From NCBI GenBank assembly GCA_021816545.1, contig JAKAXP010000109.1, positions 1-7,817 on the forward strand: 7,817 bases of DNA, given 5' to 3'. The DNA comes from Bacteroidota bacterium (lineage in GTDB: Bacteria > Bacteroidota > Bacteroidia > Bacteroidales > VadinHA17). Each line of letters begins with the position of its first letter. Position 1 is the stretch's first letter. Below the pieces are notes generated by a model. The model did no database searches. It saw only the letters and a program-made list of their open reading frames with translations, and had not been told where the DNA came from. Both the position numbers and the translations under genes were made by a program. Shown in pieces: positions 6,168 through 7,817 of the stretch.

Positions 6168-7229
6168 TCAGGAAACAGGCTCGTTGCTTTTCTTTCCCGG
6201 GAATGCCAATGATGCCACGATGCTTACCAGGAGGGTTCCTGCAATTATATAGAGTGAATATGTGGTTTCATAGCCAATTTTGTCAAGCCACGTGTGAAAC
6301 AGCAGTTTAAAGCCTACAAAAGCCAGCAGGAACGAGATACCCACCTTTAAATACCTGAACAGGTTTACCAGTTTTGCCAACAGGAAGAAAAGTGACCTCA
6401 GACCGATTATTGCAAATATATTGGAGAAAAAGACAATGTAAGGGTCAGTTGTTATGGAGAAGATGGCCGGTATTGAATCAAGTGCAAATATCACGTCGGT
6501 AAACTCAATCATGATAAGCACAATGAAAAGAGGGGTGAAGAAAAACTTGCCGTCAATTCTTTTCCAGAAGTGATTTTCAAGATAGTCGGGATAAATGTTG
6601 ATATGTTTTGAAAGGAACCTGACAAGCCAATGCTTGTTGATCTCGCTCTTTTCCTCGCTGTTTCTGGACAGGAACATATGAATTCCTGAGTAGATCAGGA
6701 AGGCTCCGAATACGAGTAAAAGCCAGCTGAATCTGTGTATCAGTGCCGACCCTGCAAATATGAATATGAACCGGAGAACGATTGCGCCCAGGACTCCCCA
6801 GAAAAGAACCGGCTTGTAATTTTGAGGTGCAACTGAAAATCCGGTAAGTATCATTAGTATCACGAACACATTGTCAATCGAGAGTGTGTATTCAAGAAGG
6901 TAACCGGTAATGTAATTAAGTGCCGTTTCCTTTCGGTAAATTTCGAGTGCTGCACTGAAGTCGTCAGGAAGCTTCAGAGAGGGCTGATATAGTGTTACAT
7001 AGGCCTTAAGTGACTCCAGGTCTGTGATTCCGTGGATCAATTCCCCGTAGTGACGGATGAAGAAATAGAAACCGATGGCAAGGCTCACCCAGACAGATGT
7101 CCAAATGAGGGACTCTTTAAGTGAAACAACATGGTATTTCCTGCCAACGACAAGGAGGTCGATCAGCAGAACGGTCACTATCATTACTCCGAACAGTAGG
7201 AAAAAGAGGGTGGGGGTCAAAATGTGCAT
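6168..7229 (-). CDS. TerC/Alx-family integral membrane protein (probable metal-ion transporter)
   Basis: The protein has 353 residues from the ATG at 7229, close to the usual TerC/Alx length. The family is linked to tellurite resistance (TerC) and manganese export or pH response (Alx). About nine hydrophobic segments are visible, near residues 6-26, 40-60, 108-130, 137-160, 164-185, 231-256, 264-287, 297-313 and 322-345. Family motifs are GYLLEYTLSIDNVFV (109-123), with acidic Glu113 and Asp119, and IEFTDVIFALDSIPA (241-255), with Glu242, Asp245 and Asp251; FFSNIFAIIGLRSLFF (267-282) follows. The acidic residues inside membrane segments are the likely cation path. A hydrophilic loop at about 187-230 is probably cytoplasmic. 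No other ter genes are nearby, so manganese homeostasis is likelier than tellurite resistance, but this is inference. A good promoter lies just upstream and leaves no room for a leader riboswitch. Confidence 0.93.
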   Translation of the reverse strand: MHILTPTLFFLLFGVMIVTVLLIDLLVVGRKYHVVSLKESLIWTSVWVSLAIGFYFFIRHYGELIHGITDLESLKAYVTLYQPSLKLPDDFSAALEIYRKETALNYITGYLLEYTLSIDNVFVILMILTGFSVAPQNYKPVLFWGVLGAIVLRFIFIFAGSALIHRFSWLLLVFGAFLIYSGIHMFLSRNSEEKSEINKHWLVRFLSKHINIYPDYLENHFWKRIDGKFFFTPLFIVLIMIEFTDVIFALDSIPAIFSITTDPYIVFFSNIFAIIGLRSLFFLLAKLVNLFRYLKVGISFLLAFVGFKLLFHTWLDKIGYETTYSLYIIAGTLLVSIVASLAFPGKKSNEPVS

Positions 7230-7246
7230 GGGTTAAGATTAATACG

Positions 7247-7278
7247 CAAATATAGTCGATTAAAGGTCATTCATTCAA
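7247..7278 (-). promoter_or_regulatory. Bacteroidota-type promoter of the TerC-family gene
   Basis: On the minus strand TATATTTG (complement of 7247-7254) matches TAnnTTTG exactly and ends 17 bases before the ATG at 7229. A -33 TTG (complement of CAA at 7276-7278) lies 21 bases upstream of it, within the usual 19-21 spacing. It is the only candidate in this window with both boxes. The bases from 7279 to 7333 show nothing recognisable beyond a GAT-rich stretch. Confidence 0.6.
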
Positions 7279-7333
7279 TGATATGATGATAGTGATAACG
7301 AAAAATTAAGAGATTTGTTCGAAGAATATAAAC

Positions 7334-7569
7334 GGGATTTTTCGCTGCGCTCAGGATCCATTAATGGGGGCTCAGAACAAGAAATCATTCGCCTCCGGCT
7401 GCGTCATGGGATTACGCCTCCTGCGTAGGCCTGATCCATTATGGGGGGCTCCGGAGAAGGAATCTGCCGCCTTAGGTGGCTTTTGTGTGGGTTTACGCCT
7501 CCTGCGTCGGCGTGATCCCTTATAGGGGGCACCGGACAAAGAGCAGCTGCCTCCGGCATTCATTTTTTT
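7334..7569. repeat. Three degenerate tandem repeats of 74-81 bp
   Basis: Unit A is 7334-7407 (74 bp), unit B 7408-7488 (81 bp) and unit C 7489-7569 (81 bp). Each begins GGGATT or GGGTTT, then a CGCCTCCTGCG-like block (degenerate in A), GATCC(A/C)TTA..GGGGGC, and a GCCTCCGGC-like block (7391-7399 in A, 7549-7557 in C, changed to GCCTTAGG in B). By hand alignment B and C agree at 46 of their first 54 bases. The GATCC block is locally palindromic in every copy: CCATTAATGG in A, CCATTATGG in B, CCCTTATAGGG in C. In the minus direction B and C are open and 27 codons long, encoding an Arg-rich SGAP..GS..RRRR pattern that stops at 7372 in A. I read this as a non-coding intergenic repeat rather than a gene. 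No palindromic termini or transposase are visible. Confidence 0.8.
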
Positions 7570-7576
7570 CTTTTTC

Positions 7577-7609
7577 ATAAGCTCTCAGAAGCAGGCTTCT
7601 TCGGCTTAT
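7577..7609. other. Imperfect hairpin between the repeat array and the tRNA terminator
   Basis: ATAAGC (7577-7582) pairs with GCTTAT (7604-7609), and AGAAG (7587-7591) with CTTCT (7596-7600), with a small internal loop and the loop CAGG. A pyrimidine run (TTTTTTTCTTTTTC, 7563-7576) lies on its left, so on the minus strand the hairpin is followed by A-rich sequence and would not act as an intrinsic terminator. Its role is unknown; it may be part of the neighbouring repeat. Confidence 0.4.
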
Positions 7610-7610
7610 T

Positions 7611-7641
7611 CAAAATAAAAAAACCCCGCTGACGCGGGGTT
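7611..7641 (-). terminator. Rho-independent terminator of tRNA-Arg
   Basis: AACCCCGC (7634-7641 read on the minus strand) and GCGGGGTT (7622-7629) form a perfect 8-bp GC-rich stem with the 4-nt loop GTCA, followed on the minus strand by a T run from 7623 down to about 7612 (TTTTTTTATTTTG including the stem end). It starts 8 bases after the tRNA 3' end. Confidence 0.92.
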
Positions 7642-7649
7642 GCTCTTTG

Positions 7650-7723
7650 TGATCCCGACAGGATTCAAACCTGTAACCTTCTGATCCGTAGTCAGATGCT
7701 CTATTCAGTTAAGCTACGGGACC
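7650..7723 (-). tRNA. tRNA-Arg (anticodon ACG)
   Basis: On the minus strand the cloverleaf is complete: acceptor GGTCCCG with CGGGATC (one G-T pair) and discriminator A; D stem GCTT/GAGC; anticodon stem TCTGA/TCAGA around the loop CTACGGA, giving anticodon ACG; variable AGGTT; T stem ACAGG/CCTGT with loop TTTGAAT. It is 74 bases long. CCA is not encoded (the next bases are CAA), so it must be added after transcription. ACG is normally edited to ICG and reads CGU, CGC and CGA. It is a single tRNA with its own promoter and terminator. Confidence 0.97.
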
Positions 7724-7734
7724 TTTTGCGGGTG

Positions 7735-7742
7735 CAAATATA
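7735..7742 (-). promoter_or_regulatory. Bacteroidota -7 element of the tRNA-Arg gene
   Basis: TATATTTG on the minus strand (complement of CAAATATA) is the same 8-mer as the TerC promoter -7 box, and ends 11 bases before the tRNA 5' end, which fits a leader of a few bases. No TTG is present at the -33 position. Confidence 0.5.
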
Positions 7743-7796
7743 TATTATTTTTCCTTATCCTCTCCGGGAGAAATCCATTAATCGATACTGATTATT

Positions 7797-7804
7797 TACT
7801 TTTG
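7797..7804 (+). promoter_or_regulatory. Bacteroidota -7 element for a gene beyond the right edge
   Basis: TACTTTTG matches TAnnTTTG exactly and points rightward, divergent from the tRNA. With the 16-18 base spacing of the other candidates here, a start codon would fall at about 7821-7823, just outside the window. No -33 TTG is evident. Confidence 0.35.
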
Positions 7805-7817
7805 TGGCAACGGCTCA

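Noticed and set aside
7334..7569. Possible CRISPR array.
   Set aside because: Repeats are degenerate over their whole 74-81 bp with no identical 25-40 bp repeat and no unique spacers; no cas gene is nearby.
7372..7578. A 68-residue minus-strand reading frame, Lys-rich at the start and Arg-rich (RRRRRR) after, lying over the repeat array.
   Set aside because: Its sequence is simply the translation of the tandem repeats, it starts in an A-rich run, it has no signal, fold or family I recognise, and unit A breaks the frame. Treated as repeat, not gene.
1..7817. A new defence, secretion or biosynthetic system.
   Set aside because: Genes alternate in strand, each is a single unit of a known envelope or metabolic family or a lone small unknown, and no mobile or nuclease genes are present.

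Overview
The window looks like a chromosomal segment of a Bacteroidota bacterium, plausibly Bacteroidales or a relative, perhaps from a metagenome assembly. The evidence is a SusD/RagB-type outer-membrane lipoprotein, the lack of Shine-Dalgarno sequences before starts, and several copies of the Bacteroidota -7 promoter element TAnnTTTG placed just upstream of starts. Coding style is even throughout. I see no transposase, integrase, phage gene or CRISPR array.

Layout: (1) 2-1402 (+) is the 3' part of a SusD-like gene whose start, and presumably its SusC partner, lie upstream; a strong intrinsic terminator follows it. (2) 1457-2332 (-) is a ChaN-like (TIKI/haem-binding superfamily) exported protein. 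(3) 2444-3925 (+), divergent from it, is an Xaa-Pro aminopeptidase (M24B) with all five metal ligands and a probable lipoprotein signal. (4) 4004-4951 (-) is an exported ankyrin-repeat protein, convergent with the peptidase across a probably bidirectional terminator. (5) 5141-5530 (+) and 5552-6103 (+) are two small exported proteins of unknown function; the second has paired CxC motifs. (6) 6168-7229 (-) is a TerC/Alx-family membrane protein with a recognisable promoter. (7) 7230-7649 has no convincing gene: TerC promoter, about 55 bases with nothing recognisable, three degenerate tandem repeats of 74-81 bp, a hairpin, and a tRNA terminator. (8) 7650-7723 (-) is tRNA-Arg(ACG) with its promoter, followed by a plus-strand -7 element at the right edge that probably serves a gene beyond the window.

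Strand alternates at almost every gene, so most genes are probably separate transcription units; only the pair at 5141-6103 could be co-transcribed. Shared themes are the cell envelope (SusD, ChaN-like, ankyrin, aminopeptidase, small exported proteins) and possibly metal or haem handling (ChaN-like, TerC), but the arrangement does not show one pathway.

I found no evidence for a new multi-gene system. The items most worth a second look are the 27-codon-period tandem repeat beside the tRNA, the Cys-rich exported protein, and the Met/His-rich insert in the ChaN-like protein.
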